A stretch of 64,000 nucleotides of DNA, taken from the NCBI GenBank assembly GCA_025174535.1, contig JALBUN010000045.1, positions 2,418,001 through 2,482,000 on the forward strand. Reading direction: 5' to 3'. The notes beneath the pieces were generated by a model that had not been told where the DNA came from, ran no database searches, and saw only the letters and a program-made list of their open reading frames with translations. A program made the position numbers and the translations under genes. Numbering within the stretch: position 1 is the first letter of the stretch; each line of letters begins with the position of its first letter. Below, one piece after another: positions 1 through 11,382 of the stretch. This stretch comes from Cantharellus purpuraceus. Lineage: Eukaryota; Basidiomycota; Agaricomycetes; Cantharellales; Hydnaceae.

Positions 1-2644
1 ACCTTTGTTTCCGCTGGAAGTTGTCTGGGTCAAGTCCATCAAGTTTCAAAAACTCTCTGTACTTCTCTCCAAGTGGTCCCTCTGGATAAGCGACATCTGT
101 TCCCGGAAGCGGCATAATAACGTCAAAAATAGTATACTTGTCCAGATCATCTGCACCCAGAGCCTTGACCCGCGGGGGCTGCCATGCCTTGCGATCAGAC
201 TGTTCTGTGGAGGTAGAAGGCTTTTCGTCTTCTACAGGCCCTATCAACTCTAGGAAGGAGTATTTATTAGCATCGAAGTCGCTTCGAAAAACAGAGAAAC
301 ACGTACCATCAGTGAGATCCGGAGGAGCATCTCCTTCAACGCTAGCAAGAGGGGGGACGTCTAATATCACGTTCTCAATCCCATCTGCCGTGGTCCCCGC
401 TGTATCAAAGACGAGGTCACCAACAATCGGTTTCCGTCCATATACCTTTATACGCTCCGACACGATGGCATTCCATACGTATGATTGGTAGGCATGTACA
501 TACATAAGGCGAAGATTTTTGGGAATCTGTCATCAACCGGTCAATGTGTACATTTAAAAGCGCAGACGACATACTGTTGATATGGCCCCCAAAGCATTTC
601 TGTCGTCTCCCCCCTGTTTTTTGTAACTCTCGAGAATACAACGTTCAGCGACGACGCGACGTGGCATTAACGATAGAGCCTTGTCAAGGTCTCTTTCCTC
701 AAGCCAAGCACGACGGGCGGCTTCCGCCTCGGGATATTCTCCCGGACGGGGCCGTAGTAGGAGTGAGACGGCTCCAGTCCAGTCGGATCGCAAGAGAGCG
801 AGCCCAATCGAGTGCGTAGGAATAGTTGCTGTGCCGAACCGTTGCATCCCTGTTAACCAAATAAGTGCCAGTCAATGCCGGTTGATTCATCAGTCAGAAG
901 CTGGAAACAACCATAGTAATTGATAAACCCATTGTCCTTGAGAGAGTTTAGAGCTAGGGCCATCGTTTCCTCAGAGTCCACCTTGACATTCCTATGAGGG
1001 CATTTAGGAACTCTATGCCATAAAAACAATGAAATAACAACGCACCGCAATGTGATCACGAATGCATTGCCTCTAAGCATACCTAGCTCAAGAAAGCGTT
1101 TTCGATAGGTAAGATCTCCAATTCTAATACCCCTTTCCCCCCGTTCTGCAATTGCTTGTTGTAGAGTTCGCCTGCCCGTGATGCCGTTCAGCGTCTTCCA
1201 TACATCCTGGATAGTTTTCCCATTTCTTTTGAATGAAACCCGCTGGATAGTCACGCCACGTTTATCCTTCGTGCCTGAGATGGAGAGATCTCTAACGGGA
1301 GTGTGCAACAATCGAGACAAGTGCGAGAGGGCATCCTGAGTATCTCTATTTGTCTTTTGCATGCTGAAGTGGATGTAAGGGAAAGGGCTGCCTCTTCCAC
1401 CTAATGCAGATGAATTGCAAAGTTGCGCCAGGCATTAAAGTATGCAGCATACCTCGAGCGATAGCATCCTCCTTGTTACCACGCTTCACGTTGCCACCTT
1501 TATTCTTTGACCATTTAATAACAATACGTTGTCCTGCATCGCTGCCTGTGCCACTGCGGTCGGTTTCCGTCTCCAGTTTGCCTTTGAAAAGAGTACGTAT
1601 GATCTCGTGAAGTGCAGTCCGTTCTTGTTTTGATGAAATTGGCTGATCTCGGCAGACAGTTAGATGTAACGTACAGAAAACTGACTTGCGAAGTCGGTTG
1701 GATACGAACGTCCGATAAAACCTTTCTATTATCCTCCCGACCGCCGCGAGCTTCCCTGTCGCCACGTCCTCTTCCACCCTTGTCTCTACCTCTTCTTCCT
1801 CTTTTACCGCCTTTGCCTCGTGCGCTTTGCGAATCAGAGGTCTTTGATACGGAGGCTTCGGCTGCAAGGTCTTGCTCTTTTGAACCATCACCGGCCTGTG
1901 ATTGTCGATTCCCCCAACCATTGTCACTAACAAACGGGGCTTCAGGACCCTGGAGAAACATCTCCTTCAACTTCTCCATCACAGATTCTGATAGAAATGG
2001 TGTCATCAACTCTGTGAATTTCGTGGGCCAGGGTTCATCATCGCCTGTAAGAACATTAGAAGGTGCAATGTGTTCCATTTTGGTGACTTCATCTGCGGGT
2101 GAATGTTTATCAGGCTCCCTGTCCTTTGAAGGTTCCGAGGGTGTATCAGGTGTACCGGACAATTGATTCTGGTTTCCATCCTCAGTGATGTCGGTGGTTT
2201 TGGTAGGCAGTTCCGGTTCGTCGATTGATTTCAGGTGCACCACTTCACCTTGAAGATCTACTTCATATACTAAGAAATCAGTAAATCTGTCCAATGCATC
2301 AATTAAGGCTTCACTCTGCTAGCGGCTGGTGCATACCGCTGCTTGATGATGCCTTGTATTTGGGGAATGTCGTTCGCAATGTATTCGGATATGCCAACAT
2401 CCGGCTCAGAGACGCGATAACCATCTCCACCAGATGATTTTGGCCCCTGGAATGGTAGAAGGCTTCGGCTAGGAGGTAACAAGTCCTCCGAAGTCGATTG
2501 GAACTTGGGCTCTGTCAGAGGCATTTCCACGTCTAGAATGAGCTCATGAGACTCGACGGGATGATCATCCATTTTGACGCGCTTTGAGAGCCTCTCCTCT
2601 TCAGCGTCATCTGTTTCTCTTTCACGGACAGCAGTGCTGGTCAT
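1..2644 (-). CDS. PUS7: tRNA/mRNA pseudouridine synthase, PUS7/TruD family (3' end off window)
   Basis: The predicted product is a PUS7/TruD-type pseudouridine synthase, which isomerises uridine in tRNAs, U2 snRNA and mRNAs. The translation starts MTSTAVRERETDDAEEE with an acidic, disordered N-terminus. A 'DRFTDFLVYEVD' segment follows, then a low-complexity R/G/K-rich linker (about 1740-1850). The family core comes next: 'KTNRDTQDALSHLSRLL' and 'SISGTKDKRGVT' (1260-1350), then 'RGNAFVITLR' near 1050. At least four short introns are needed. The C-terminal part ('YVHAYQSYVWNAIVSERI', 'DLVFDTAGTT') is still open at base 1, so the gene is truncated by the window edge. It is divergent from URA3 with only 45 bp between start codons. 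The family assignment is firm; exact exon ends are inferred. Confidence 0.9.
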
Positions 2645-2689
2645 TGAGCAGATCCGTGGCTTTGATTACATAACCTAAAGCCGATCACA
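2645..2689. promoter_or_regulatory. 45-bp divergent intergenic region PUS7/URA3
   Basis: Only 45 bp lie between the PUS7 start codon (minus strand) and the URA3 start codon (plus strand). No TATA box is visible. Any promoter for either gene must sit here or within the neighbouring coding sequence. The shared regulation is inferred. Confidence 0.5.
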
Positions 2690-3641
2690 ATGAGTTCCTT
2701 GACTTACGCCCAGCGTTCCCAGCGACACGACAATCCGGCTGCAAAACGGCTATTGGCCATAATAGAAAATAAGAAGACTAACCTATGTGTTAGTGTCGAT
2801 GTCACGAAAAAGGAGTCGTTACTCTCTATTGTAGATGCCGTTGGTCCATACGTTTGTCTTGTTAAAGCATGCGCCTCCATGTTCGCTGCCCTTTGCCAGT
2901 ACTTATAATCAACAGACGCACATTGACATTGTCGAGGACTTCGATCAAGGCCTTGTCACTTGCCTCCAAGAACTCAGCCAGAAACACGATTTCCTCATTT
3001 TTGAAGACAGGAAGTTTGCCGATATAGGTAACAACGAATGCCCCTTCTTTCTTCCTAAACGACTGCATGTTGACGGCATCGTCGACTTATCTTCAGGCAA
3101 TACTGTAATTCTCCAGTACTCGCAAGGCGTACACAGGATCGCAAGCTGGTCACATCTCACTAACGCGCATCCTGTCCCTGGTCCTAGCATCATCTCGGGC
3201 CTTGCATCCGTTGGCCTCCCTTTGGGGCGTGGCTTACTTTTACTGGCCGAAATGAGTAGTCAAGGGAATTTGGCCACTGGTTCCTACACCCAAGAGGCCA
3301 TCCAGATGGCGCGGGCACATCGTGATTTCGTGATTGGCTTCATCGCCATGAATCGTGAAAACATCGAGAAACCCGCAGCTGCATCGGATCCTGCTGAGGA
3401 CTTCCTGATCCTAACACCAGGGGTTGGACTTGACAGCCGAAGTGATGGCATGGGCCAACAATACAAGACCCCTCGCGAAGTTATTCTAGAGCGACGATGT
3501 GATGTTATTATCGTTGGGAGGGGCATTTATGGCAAGGGAGACAGCATTGATGTAGCGGCTGCCCAACAACAAGCCAAACGCTATCAACAGGAAGGCTGGA
3601 ATGCCTATCTAGAAAGGCTGGATACATCACCAGCTTTATAG
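2690..3641 (+). CDS. URA3: orotidine-5'-phosphate decarboxylase
   Basis: This enzyme decarboxylates OMP to UMP, the last step of de novo pyrimidine synthesis, in the cytosol. Three exons (2690-2866, 2916-3027, 3097-3641) give a 277-residue protein, a normal length for fungal OMPDC. Lys59 ends exon 1 ('[13 protein letters not shown]'), matching catalytic Lys59 of the yeast enzyme. The DxKxxD catalytic motif reads '[11 protein letters not shown]' with Asp90, Lys92 and Asp95. The phosphate-binding C-terminal part '[20 protein letters not shown]' and 'IIVGRGIYG' are present. Intron 1 (49 nt) starts with GC rather than GT: keeping Lys59 forces the donor at 2867, and the alternative gt at 2861 would delete Val-Lys. 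Intron 2 is a normal GT-AG. The gene is convergent with the photolyase. Confidence 0.96.
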
Positions 3642-3801
3642 GGCAATGGAAGTGTGTCGCTTAACAACCGGAACAATAATACGAGACTACAAAACAAGAT
3701 GCGTCTTTACAATGTGTTGACTTGACCTGCTTACAGTTCCCCGACATTCTTATACCTGAAAAGGCATGCTCAATAAGAACGTTATTCTCCAATAATAGCC
3801 C

Positions 3802-6178
3802 CTACCGTCGAATGGCCCTATCTTTCACCTCCTTATGAATGACTATTGGTTCCGGGTAACCTAACTTGCGAAATTTGGCTTTGGGCATATGGTTGTATGG
3901 ATCGTGAACAGCTACTCCTAGATGTTTAGTGGACTATTTCCGAAGACCAAGAAATAACGGAAGGCACACCATTGCCTCTCAACTCATTTAGTTCTGGCAC
4001 AAAATGTCTGATGTAGTCGCCAGAAGGATCTGCCTGCCCAGACTGTCATTCCAGAGGTTCCCGCCTAACAGGTGATAATAAGGCATGACTGACCTTTTTA
4101 CTCTGCAACAAGGGATTAAAAATGCGGAAACTGGAGTTTTGGTAAGTGCGGTTGGTCATAAACAGGTGAAATATTAACTATGGCTGCGGGTCGACTCCCG
4201 TACTAGCACTCCATTGCCAGCCGCCATTGTTGGACGCCAAGTCGCCTGTTTAATACTTATGAATGATGTACTTGCTGAAGGAGAGCTGGTTACCATCTAT
4301 GAGTTTCTCCATAAAATACTAATTTTAAATTAGACCGCGTAGGATTTGGAACACGATTATGGTGAGTTTACCTTCTCGCCTAACCTCCAATCTAGCATGA
4401 GGTCTTTGGTGAGGAACATTGCGACTATCATCCTACATCGGTTATGCATCCAGCCTGCGTGTTTCCTTTTTGAAGCAAATCTACCAAGATTGACGCACCT
4501 GCTTACCTTGTGTATTGACCTGCCTCATGGCTGCGTCGACAATTGGGTACCCCGTTCTGCCGTCTTTCCAAGCCTGCAAGTGTACCTCATTTGTCTCCCA
4601 TTGAACAGCAGCGAATCTTTCCAAGTACGGGCGACCCATGGAAACTCTTGGGAATGCAGATATGACATGCGCATAGAAATCACGCCAAGCTTCGAAAATT
4701 TCACTTGCACCATCCAAAGAAGGTTGATCAAGACAGAGACTTACCGACTTCTTGCACCCACATACCAACGCCATTATCCCGCCCGATTTGCACCTTCTGC
4801 TTGCCGGTCAGCTGCAGTGTCTGACGAACACACTCTCGGGCTGAAATTACGCCAGAAGATAGATAAGGACTTGCGTTACTCATCAGCATGCATTCCAGAG
4901 CCAATGAATTGAAGAATGGTCACCTAAGACGAGAACTAGAGTCAAAATCAGCTCGATCTCTGTCTTGCGCATATCTGGTGATCCGAGCCTCCTTTGCTGA
5001 TTCCTCGGGCCCATCTAACAAAGGAGAAGAATCTCCAACCTGGCACTTCTGTGCTTTCGTGTACAAGAATTTTTGCAACACCTGTGTAATGGTCACTGAT
5101 GCACTACCGACGTCAGCAATTGGAGTACCTTCATAGCAGCGTCGGTCCCTGCGGGCCATAGCTCTTCCATCTTTTTCTTGTCGTCGCACTGAAACCCATC
5201 CACAAAAGTAGGTACATGCGTCGAAAACAATGCAGAGAACACTGGTGAGTCGTGGATGTTCTCCGAATTGCGGGCCGGAGTTGGAGACTCTTCTAAATAT
5301 TCTGGACGATCATGCAGAGTTGGTAACCAGTTCTTTAACCACGGTGAGTATACTGCATATGGTTTGTCCTGTTTCGTCCTCAAAATGCCCGGTTCAACGA
5401 TGCATCTATCGCTAGTGAATATACAACTCTTGCCGTTCTGTTTGCAAAGGCTCAAGGTGGACATGTCTCTCCTCAGTTCGTCCACTTCGTACTCTATGTT
5501 CGCGAAGATATGGTTGGATTTCCACTCGGACGCTAAAGAGGCAACCTTATTAGGGATAAGGCGCCGAGGCGTTTGAGTTACGATATGTAAAGGAATGTGA
5601 AGCTTCGCAAGAGTCGACTGCCCGCCGCGTCAGTACGAGTCCTAGTCACGTCAATGCAATGACTCGAACCTGTAGAATCCTTAAGTTTCGCAACGCAAAA
5701 TCGATCCGACGGGGACTACGGTCGTGGGCCAAGTAATCTTGAGGACTAATAATGAACAGGACAAGGAGTGGAATATGATGTGTAACAGCATGCTTTGATG
5801 CCAGTGCAAGCGCACGGTTGTCAACGACTTTGAAAACATTAGTTAGCACGGCAGAATGAAAAGACATAAAAATTACTAACTCCTCATGTCCTCTAGTCTC
5901 ATCCAATAAATTGTAGCCTCACCGCTGGGTATTTTTCTTTGTTTGTCGTCTTTCAAGGCCCTTAAAAGTTGAGAAAGTGGAGGATCTGCATCTGCTCGAG
6001 CTGCCGCTTCAGCTGTCGCTATTTTACGATAGATCACCTCAGGTTGAACATGAATTTTCTTGGACGACTCAAAGCTACATGAGGAATGATTCCTCTTGAA
6101 CGGGGACATGGTGGCAGGAAAGGGAGAGCACGATTTCGGGACTCGATGAAGAGACAGAGAGCTCCGGTACATAATCAC
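3802..6178 (-). CDS. PHR1: DNA photolyase (class I CPD photolyase/cryptochrome family)
   Basis: This is a light-driven, FAD-dependent repair enzyme for UV pyrimidine dimers. The N-terminal antenna domain shows '[11 protein letters not shown]|..[11 protein letters not shown]' and '[25 protein letters not shown]'. The middle reads '[17 protein letters not shown]'. The FAD-binding domain shows '[18 protein letters not shown]', '[20 protein letters not shown]' and, spliced, '[19 protein letters not shown]' and '[14 protein letters not shown]'. The end reads '[19 protein letters not shown]' with stop at 3802-3804. The 3' third (3800-4340) is split by four introns of about 50-60 nt. The first Met (6178) gives an Arg/Ser-rich leader that could be a mitochondrial signal; a second Met at about 6109 is an alternative start. 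The family is certain; substrate class is inferred from C-terminal sequence similarity. Confidence 0.92.
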
Positions 6179-6279
6179 GTGTTGTGACGTCAGAAGTGAT
6201 GATCGGATTCCGTCGCGCGTCTAACCAACCACTCCCTCGCGGGCTTAGTCACCCAGCGCGCCCAACCATCTGCCACGGT

Positions 6280-7308
6280 TCAATCGTCCAGATCGAATGG
6301 GTCGCCGTCTTCATCGTCGACTCGACCACGTATTGCAGACGTTCTTGCCTTTCCCACCGCTCCGCCAATTTGTTTGGATTTTTCAAGCACACCTAGGCGC
6401 GATGATGACAATGTGAACAATGTGCTCACAGGCTCGGGAATACGTGAACTTGACGAACCAGACATCTTTAATCGTATTTCCAAAGTGGCCGTCTCGAATC
6501 CGTCCTGGTTCCCAAGTTCTTCGAACCCAACAATACTTGATGAAAATGAATCAGTTTGCCGCAATAATACGAATAAAGCCAATCACCGGTCTTTTGATAC
6601 GCCTCCTACAAAGCAGATAACGCATGGTAGCACCTTGATGGCTAATTTTTCAACTAGCCATGGCACCTTCTCCACGAACACACGTATGAAACGCGTTGAA
6701 AAATATCGAGGGGCGATTTCCTAGAACATGTGTAGCAGCTGTCGTGTAACTACCAAAGCAGCTTACTTCGAGATGTCTGTCCATAATCTTACATCGCTGG
6801 AAATTCCTGTGGTAGAAGTGAATGACGCAGCGGGCCTCGTTGCTGATAGATTTCATCAATAACGACGAGAGCGAAGTGGAAAGGAGGACTCACGCACTGA
6901 CTCGAATGACTTCTTTCTCATCAGTTATCTCAGTATATCGTCCGTGCTCGTTTTCCCTCATATCTCTTACTTTTCCCATCCTGTGTGAGAACACAAGTTC
7001 AGACACATGCAGCACCGCTGCGAATTCTGGCACTTGCTCTCGTCTCAATTCTTCCATTCGTCTCTCACGCCATCCACCAAGATCAAACTCATCCTCAAGC
7101 TCCCTGTCAAGTTCCTCGAACAAATCAGCGTCGTCTGGATCCGAGTGTTCGCCGTCATTTAACGAAAAGCGCTCGGTGAACCTCGTAGCCACGGATGCGA
7201 CCTTTGGGTCAATAGGTGGTGTCGGTGGCCGTATCCTGAAGACCACGTCAGCATAACGCAATACAAGATTTGATGCACTCACAAGTCCTCCGGCTCCTTG
7301 TTTGGCAT
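6280..7308 (-). CDS. PLP1: phosducin-like protein with thioredoxin fold (TXNDC9/PLP1 family)
   Basis: Predicted co-chaperone of the TXNDC9/Plp1 group, which works with the CCT chaperonin in actin and tubulin folding. Exon 1 is very short, MPNKEPEDL, starting at 7308 and joined to 'IRPPTPPIDPKVASVATRF'. A helical acidic stretch 'DADLFEELDRELEDEFDLGG' and 'RRMEELRREQ' follow, then the thioredoxin-like core 'HGRYTEITDEKEVIRVSA' and 'CVIHFYHRNFQRCKIMDRHL', and then 'IGFEELGNQDGFETATLEIR', the family signature near the end. The C-terminus is acidic (DDEDGDPFDLDD). The redox CxxC of true thioredoxins is not seen, as expected for this family. It is divergent from DOM34 with 47 bp between start codons. 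Confidence 0.88.
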
Positions 7309-7355
7309 CTTGTTGTTGGCTTACGGTGACACCCGATTAGACGCTTACGCCACTC
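7309..7355. promoter_or_regulatory. 47-bp divergent intergenic region PLP1/DOM34
   Basis: Only 47 bp separate the start codons of the divergent PLP1 and DOM34 genes. No TATA-like element is visible. A shared bidirectional promoter is inferred. Confidence 0.5.
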
Positions 7356-9010
7356 ATGAAGCTACTCGGTAAGTATCTTGAAAGAGATGGATCGGTGAGT
7401 ATCGATGACGGTGCAGAGTCGAAGTTCTCATGTTTATCTCATCGTAGGGACACGTCACTGTTCGTCCTGAAGACGACGAAGACATGTGGCACTTGTACAA
7501 CCTCATTCAGGAGGTCAGTCACAACATGAATCATTGCTCAGATCCTTCTGATTATCGCAGGGAGATGAAGTGAGAGCACCTGCCATTCGGTGAGCATTCT
7601 TAGGCTCCATTGATTGGGAAGCGTGTTCGAGCAGGGTATTTACCCGCAGTCGTGTCGTCAACGTTTCTGCGACTGGTTCCACCGATTCTCATCGGGTACG
7701 AACATCTCTCACTCTATCAGCCACCCGAATGCATTTCTCCCCATCTGCTTCCTCCTCCACCTCAACATCTGGGGCATCATCGACTTCTCAAGGCGGCGCA
7801 ATGTTGCAGATCACCGGGAGGGTGACAGTGGAGAACCCATACGTAAAAATGGGGGCCTTCCATACGCTAGATATTGAGGTCAACAGGGATGTGAAGATAT
7901 CGAAGGAAGAATGGGATAGCATCTCACTAGAAAGGGTCACGGAAGCCTGTGTAGAAGGGCGAGGAGCCGAGGTCGGCGCAATAGTGTGTGGGGAAGGTGA
8001 GAATCCTTGAGATGTCCTGGAGATATTGCGTTAAACTCTCTCTTAATTACAGGAACCGCAGCCCTATGCCTCCTTTCAGAACACATGACAGTCATTCGTC
8101 AACGAATAGAAGTACCTGTACCACGTAAACGTACAGGATCGTCATCTATGCATGACAAAGGTCTTGAACGATTCTACGACACGCTCTATGCCTCGTTCCT
8201 CCGACATATACCCTATTCGTCACTCCGGGTGGTCGTAATTGCCAGTCCAGGATTTGTCAAAGACGCCGTATACGATTATATTTTCGCTGAAGCTGTGAAG
8301 ACGAATAATAAACCGTTGTTGCAGGCCAAGAACAAGTTCCTGAGGGTACATGTCAACAGTCCACATGTCCACAGCCTGGTGGAGGTCTTGAAGAGTCCCG
8401 AGGTAATTCCGTCTTGCATTGTAAAGTCGTTGTGACTCATTACATGTCAGATTTCTTCCCAACTCAAGGAAACAAAATTCGCCAGAGAAGGGATTATGCT
8501 AGACAAGTGGGCGCTGATTTTTTATGACGCGAAATCCACTAATGTAGTGTTAGATTTTTCAAGATGCTCGGTTCCGACGAGGATCGTGCATGGTACGGCC
8601 CTGATCACGTCGAACTTGCTGCCAGCCGTGGTGCAATAGGCACATTGTTGATATCTGACGAGTTGTTTAGGCAAGTGCCGTGTCTTTCAAAGTAACTCGG
8701 TACAAATGGGATGCGCAGGGCCAATGACGCTGTGCAGCGAAAGCGATTTATAGCTCTCGTCGAAGGAGTCCGAGAGAAAGGTGGCGAAGTGTTAATTTTC
8801 TCAAGCATGCACGAGTCAGGGCAACGTGAGTGTACCCATGCTCGTGCTTGGTGCCTATGCTTATATGCTCGCGTCGCAGAGTTAAACCAATTGACTGGAA
8901 TTGCAGCTATATTGACATTCCCTCTTGACGTAGAGGTGGTCGAGGCGGAAGAACGAGAAGCAAAACTAGAACAAGAATCCATGGCGACAGAACTAGTCAC
9001 CGACAAATAA
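7356..9010 (+). CDS. DOM34: Pelota/Dom34, ribosome rescue factor
   Basis: Dom34/Pelota is an eRF1-like factor that, with Hbs1, releases stalled ribosomes in no-go and non-stop decay. The translation starts '[20 protein letters not shown]' after removal of the first intron (gtgagt..gtag), followed by '[21 protein letters not shown]'. The SM-like N-domain continues with '[20 protein letters not shown]'. The central domain reads '[20 protein letters not shown]', '[18 protein letters not shown]' and '[20 protein letters not shown]'. The C-domain ends '[16 protein letters not shown]' with an acidic tail. As in the family, no GGQ motif is seen, so peptide-release activity is not expected. About eight short introns are needed. 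Confidence 0.93.
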
Positions 9011-9236
9011 TTATTAGTGTGTATGACCTCACCGTACGACTTGTTGGCATACACGACGCTATGGCTTCATATACATGCCGTCACAGGTCTAAACGAGTGC
9101 CAGACATGTGAGGATGAAAAGACTGATGGCTTGCCATCGCCATTTACATGCATATCCCAGCAATGGTCTGAGCGCGAGTTACTACCACTGACTCTCGGGT
9201 CGAAAAACGGTTGCCCGTATCTGTCGAATATGACAA

Positions 9237-11206
9237 TCATGTTGTGGATGTAGGATCATCCGGCGGATGCTGTGGAAGGCCCGGAGGGTGCGTGTATGGG
9301 GATCCGACGGGGCCACCACCAGATGCATAGCTTCCAGTATGGTTGGGCGTAGCACCCTGTTGATATTGGCCATTCGAACGAATCGAATCCAGTTCGAGTC
9401 TTAGCATCTCCAACTCCCGAGACATGTCCTGCTGCGTGGCCTTGAGTGTGGAGATGTAGTCTACAGCTACAATACTGGGTGTAAACAAACGACTTGGCAC
9501 GATGCAGGCAGGAACGACATACCTTTCGTGAGGATCTCCCACTTGCTAGCTTTCATGCCGCGATCGGCCGGCAGTTGGTCGCGAAGCTCGTCAAAGAGAT
9601 CCTTCATTTCTTTTCGACGCTTGCGCTCGGCGAGCTTGTGAGAGACTCGCAACTCTGGGGAGCGAGAATAAGGCGAGGCGCCCTCTTTCATGGATGCCGG
9701 CGGGTGGAGATGTTGGCCTTGGGTTGGAGACGTTTCAGATTCCTCGGCGATACCGTCACCCTCAGACGGGTTGGTAGATCCTTGTCTCTCGGATGAACGC
9801 GAGGGCACAGGCGGCGCCGACGGTCGTGACTTGGATCGCAAGCCATGTGGGGCATGGCCAGCGGTGGACACGTCCGGCACTGACATTCGACGGTCGGGAG
9901 GCATAGCTGTGGGCACTGGTGGAAAGGACGAGACGGAGCCGTCACCTGGGCCGGCTGCACGTGCCTGGAGGTGACGAGGCAGTCCAGACATAGGAGCGTC
10001 TGCCTCGTGGTTGGTGCCAGGGCCAGAGGGATGAGGAGGTGGCCATGCCATGTTCGCAAGGCCCTGTCGCGCAGGAAATGCAGACTCGCCGGAAAACCCC
10101 GAAGAGCTGTAGCCCCCTGCGCTACCGATGGATGTGTTTGAGAACATGGATGACGTCGAGTCGCGGCGGTCCTGCATCCCCCACCACTGTTGCGCCTGTC
10201 CCGAGGGGGCGCGCGAATCGACGGATTCTCGTCGATCGTACAAGCTCAGTTGAGCGATGCGATGTGTGTCAAACGCCGAGCCCCGACGCTTGGGCGCCGG
10301 GCCTTGCACGTCGGGCATGATGGTGGGGGGAGGGTGGGCACCCTCTTGCACGTCTTCTTCCTCTCCCATGGGATACAGGACCCGGTCTTGGGATATTTTG
10401 CGTTTTAAGCCATGCGGAAGGGAAGCAAGCCGAGGAGAACGGGAGGGAAGGGCGGGCATGTCAGAGTGAGAGACACTGCGGTGGGGGAGGGGATGTTCTG
10501 CGATGGAGTGACGCCGCATGTTGAAGTCGAAGTCTGGGGACTGCGTGGCCCCGGACGCGGGCCCCGTGAGATGGTGGGCCGGTGCTTGGCGGTGCTTGCT
10601 CTCCAGGGGATCGTCGCGGTGGTCGACATCCATGTTTGCGGATGCGTCGGCGTGCTTGTCTCGTGTGGGCTCTGGGCCGGCCCACGGTCTGGCCGCGTCG
10701 TGGGGAGGGCGACGATCCGGTGAGCTGGCAGAAGGGCGGGAGTTGCGGGTTCGGGACGGGTCGTCTTTCCGGTCCGGGGAACGCGAGGGGTCTGATGCCT
10801 CATTTGAGGGCGAGCGCAGGAGACGGCGGATGTTGGGATTAGAGAGGTCCGGAGGATGCACAGACGCGTCTCCAAAGACAAAGGGGGAGGCTGGCCGTAT
10901 CGTGCGTGGGGAGCGCTTTGTGCGTTCGCCGGACAGGCCGAGGGACGGGTGGTGGGCGTGGTGGTGGTGGTGGGCGAGGGGGGAGTGGTGGTGGTGGGCG
11001 TGGTTGGCGTGGTGGTTGTGGTGGTTCGAGGCGGCTGGGTCCGGGGGAGAGGCGTGCAGAGAGGGGTCCGTGATGGACCCCCTGCGCTGGTTCTGCAGAT
11101 ACTCGAGGGGGGCGAGAGGCTGCACCGGCGACGAGGGCGACGACACTCGCCGTTCGGTGGTGTTGAGCTCTGGCGGTGTTTGATTATTGGCGGCGGCGGT
11201 GTCCAT
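9237..11206 (-). CDS. bHLH transcription factor with long low-complexity N-terminus
   Basis: Predicted nuclear DNA-binding regulator. Two exons (9523-11206 and 9237-9466, with a 56-nt GT-AG intron) give about 637 residues. The first ~500 residues are Ser/Pro/Arg-rich, with a His-rich tract ('NHHNHHANHAHHHH') around residues 60-90. The basic helix-loop-helix is close to the C-terminus: 'SHKLAERKRRKEMKDLFDEL' and 'RDQLPADRGMKASKWEILTK' are joined across the intron to 'AVDYISTLKATQQDMSRELE'. The E-R-K-R-R basic region predicts E-box binding. A Leu-containing coiled segment follows, then a Gly/Pro-rich tail. Target genes and orthology to a named fungal bHLH cannot be told from the sequence. Confidence 0.85.
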
Positions 11207-11382
11207 CGGTTCACAATGCGGGTTCGCACCAGGCCCTGTGCGCGGCGTGAGGCTCGGTGCTGGGCTGTCTGGCGAGTCGCGGTCAAGACTGGGTCGACGA
11301 CGATGGCAAGCCAGAACAAATCAGGGGCTTGATCCAGCTCTGCGACGCTCTATTACGTAACACCTGGTTCTGCTGCTACAAA

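Noticed and set aside
10518..11183. Long plus-strand frame rich in Trp/Gly ('WWWWW' runs) opposite the bHLH gene
   Set aside because: It is the antisense shadow of the His-rich, GC-rich bHLH exon; composition is not protein-like and no start context or intron structure supports it.
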